64,000 bases of DNA from Lacisediminihabitans changchengi. Lineage in GTDB: Bacteria > Actinomycetota > Actinomycetes > Actinomycetales > Microbacteriaceae. The notes beneath the pieces are model-generated. The model was not told where the DNA came from and ran no database searches. It saw nothing but the letters and a program-made list of their open reading frames with translations. The stretch lies in the NCBI RefSeq assembly GCF_016634425.1, contig NZ_JAEPES010000002.1, positions 248,001 to 312,000 on the forward strand, written 5' to 3'. Of the stretch, positions 63,196-64,000 are shown one piece after another (the stretch's first letter is position 1; each line of letters opens with the position of its first letter). The position numbers and the translations under genes were made by a program.

Positions 63196-64000
63196 ATGGC
63201 TCTCGACCCCACCGTCGGCATCGCCGTCGCCCAATTCGCTCCCGACGACGACCAGGACGCGAACCTCGTGCGCATCCGTGATCTGGCGACGCTGGCGGTG
63301 GAACGCGGCGCCTCACTCGTCGTCTTCCCCGAGTACTCGTCGTTCTTCACCCTGCAGCTGGGCGAGCACACCGTCGCCGCCGCCCAGCCTCTCGACGGCG
63401 ACTTCGTCTCGGGTCTCGAGGTGATCGCCAAGGTTCTCGGCGTGCACATCGTCGCGGGCATGCTCGAGATCGCTCCGGAGGGCCGCGCCTACAACACCCT
63501 GGTCGCGCTCGATCCGCATGGCGCTCTCGTTGCGACCTATCGCAAGCTGCACCTCTACGACGCCTTCGGCCAGCGCGAGAGCGACTGGATCGCCCCCGGC
63601 GAGATCGCCGAGCCGCAGACTTTCGCCGTCGGCGACCTCGCCGTGGGCCTGCAGACGTGTTACGACCTGCGCTTTCCCGAGGTCACCCGGCGGCTCGTCG
63701 ATGCCGGCGCCGACCTGGTGCTGGTGCCGAGCGAGTGGGTGCGCGGGCCGCTCAAAGAGCAGCACTGGCGCACGCTGGTCACTGCTCGCGCGCTAGAGAA
63801 CACCATCTACGTCGCCGCGGCAGATCAGGCACCACCGGTCGGCGCGGGCAACAGCATGATCGTCGACCCGATGGGGGTCGAGCTCGTCACCATAGGCGAG
63901 GAGACGGATGTCGCCGTCGCCCGCTTCTCCGCCGCCCGGGTAGCCCGCGTGCGGGTGACAAACCCCGCGCTCGCCCTGCGTCGCTTCGGAGTTTCGCCAC
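63196..64000 (+). CDS. Carbon-nitrogen hydrolase (nitrilase superfamily), 3'-truncated
   Basis: Amidohydrolase with the nitrilase catalytic triad: Glu in VVFPEYSSF, Lys in YRKLHLYDAFG and Cys in LQTCYDLRFPE. The visible 268 residues are nearly complete (family about 260-290) and the frame is still open at the right edge (ending RRFGVSP). The sequence after Cys (VPSEWVRGPLKEQHWRTL) resembles deaminated-glutathione amidases and omega-amidases; the substrate is a guess. ATG 63196 is used. Confidence 0.93.
   Translation, partial: MALDPTVGIAVAQFAPDDDQDANLVRIRDLATLAVERGASLVVFPEYSSFFTLQLGEHTVAAAQPLDGDFVSGLEVIAKVLGVHIVAGMLEIAPEGRAYNTLVALDPHGALVATYRKLHLYDAFGQRESDWIAPGEIAEPQTFAVGDLAVGLQTCYDLRFPEVTRRLVDAGADLVLVPSEWVRGPLKEQHWRTLVTARALENTIYVAAADQAPPVGAGNSMIVDPMGVELVTIGEETDVAVARFSAARVARVRVTNPALALRRFGVSP

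Overview
The window is a chromosomal stretch of a high-GC Gram-positive actinobacterium, most likely a member of the Microbacteriaceae. The evidence is the strongly GC-rich third codon positions, frequent GTG/TTG starts, a mycothiol-type deacetylase (MshB), the succinylase-type dap genes, DUF3107 and DUF3117 small proteins, an AdnAB helicase-nuclease and an HspR-type HAIR element. Almost all DNA is coding, with short intergenic gaps and many 1-17 bp stop/start overlaps. I see no phage, transposase or CRISPR array. The family assignment is inference from gene content and order.

Layout. 1-6.45 kb: a peptide-type ABC importer (SBP, two permeases, fused double ATPase), interrupted by an antisense PH-domain gene. 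6.6-8.5 kb: typA with a strong terminator. 8.6-12.5 kb: a small membrane protein and an efeUOB ferrous iron operon read leftwards from a DtxR/IdeR-like box. 12.5-22 kb: mshB, fdxA, dapC, gltA, a hairpin-rich accessory island with a DUF559 endonuclease-like gene, then dapD (leftward), dapE, a PIG-V-like membrane protein and DUF3117. 22-29.4 kb: O-methyltransferase, tatB, an SSADH/LysR pair, then mrp-DUF1003-MgtE_N/CBS and a YflT-type stress protein. From memory, much of 12.5-29 kb follows the gene order of M. tuberculosis Rv1170-Rv1232c, with insertions. 29.5-35.4 kb: a beta-glucoside/cellobiose-type operon (SBP, two permeases, GH1 glucosidase, LacI regulator) behind a promoter with two palindromic operators. 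35.4-38.9 kb: aminopeptidase P, an EEP-family membrane protein and a PHP phosphoesterase.

39-61 kb is the conserved actinobacterial DNA-repair neighbourhood (M. tuberculosis Rv3193c-Rv3211 equivalents): RhlE-like DEAD helicase, ferritin-like protein, DUF3107, AdnA, AdnB, NudC, UvrD2-like helicase, a TOMM/ThiF-like protein, a zincin-like protein, a PDZ-Lon protease and a UPF0182 membrane protein. A LysR/MFS pair is inserted after adnB. 61-64 kb: initiator tRNA-fMet with a terminator, a gene-free AT-richer stretch, hsp20 behind a HAIR element, a small hypothetical gene, a strong bidirectional terminator, a hypothetical gene and a nitrilase-family amidohydrolase running off the right edge.

The most unusual signals are: three inverted-repeat elements flanking the DUF559 gene; a second family of about 70-bp palindromes at 38.9 and 61.1 kb; several short tandem repeats just after genes, one duplicating the lacI stop codon; a DEAD-box helicase whose conserved N-terminus has no ATG/GTG/TTG start but an ATC in place; a kinase-fold protein that has lost its catalytic residues; and a NudC without zinc-ribbon cysteines next to a UvrD2 without an HRDC domain.
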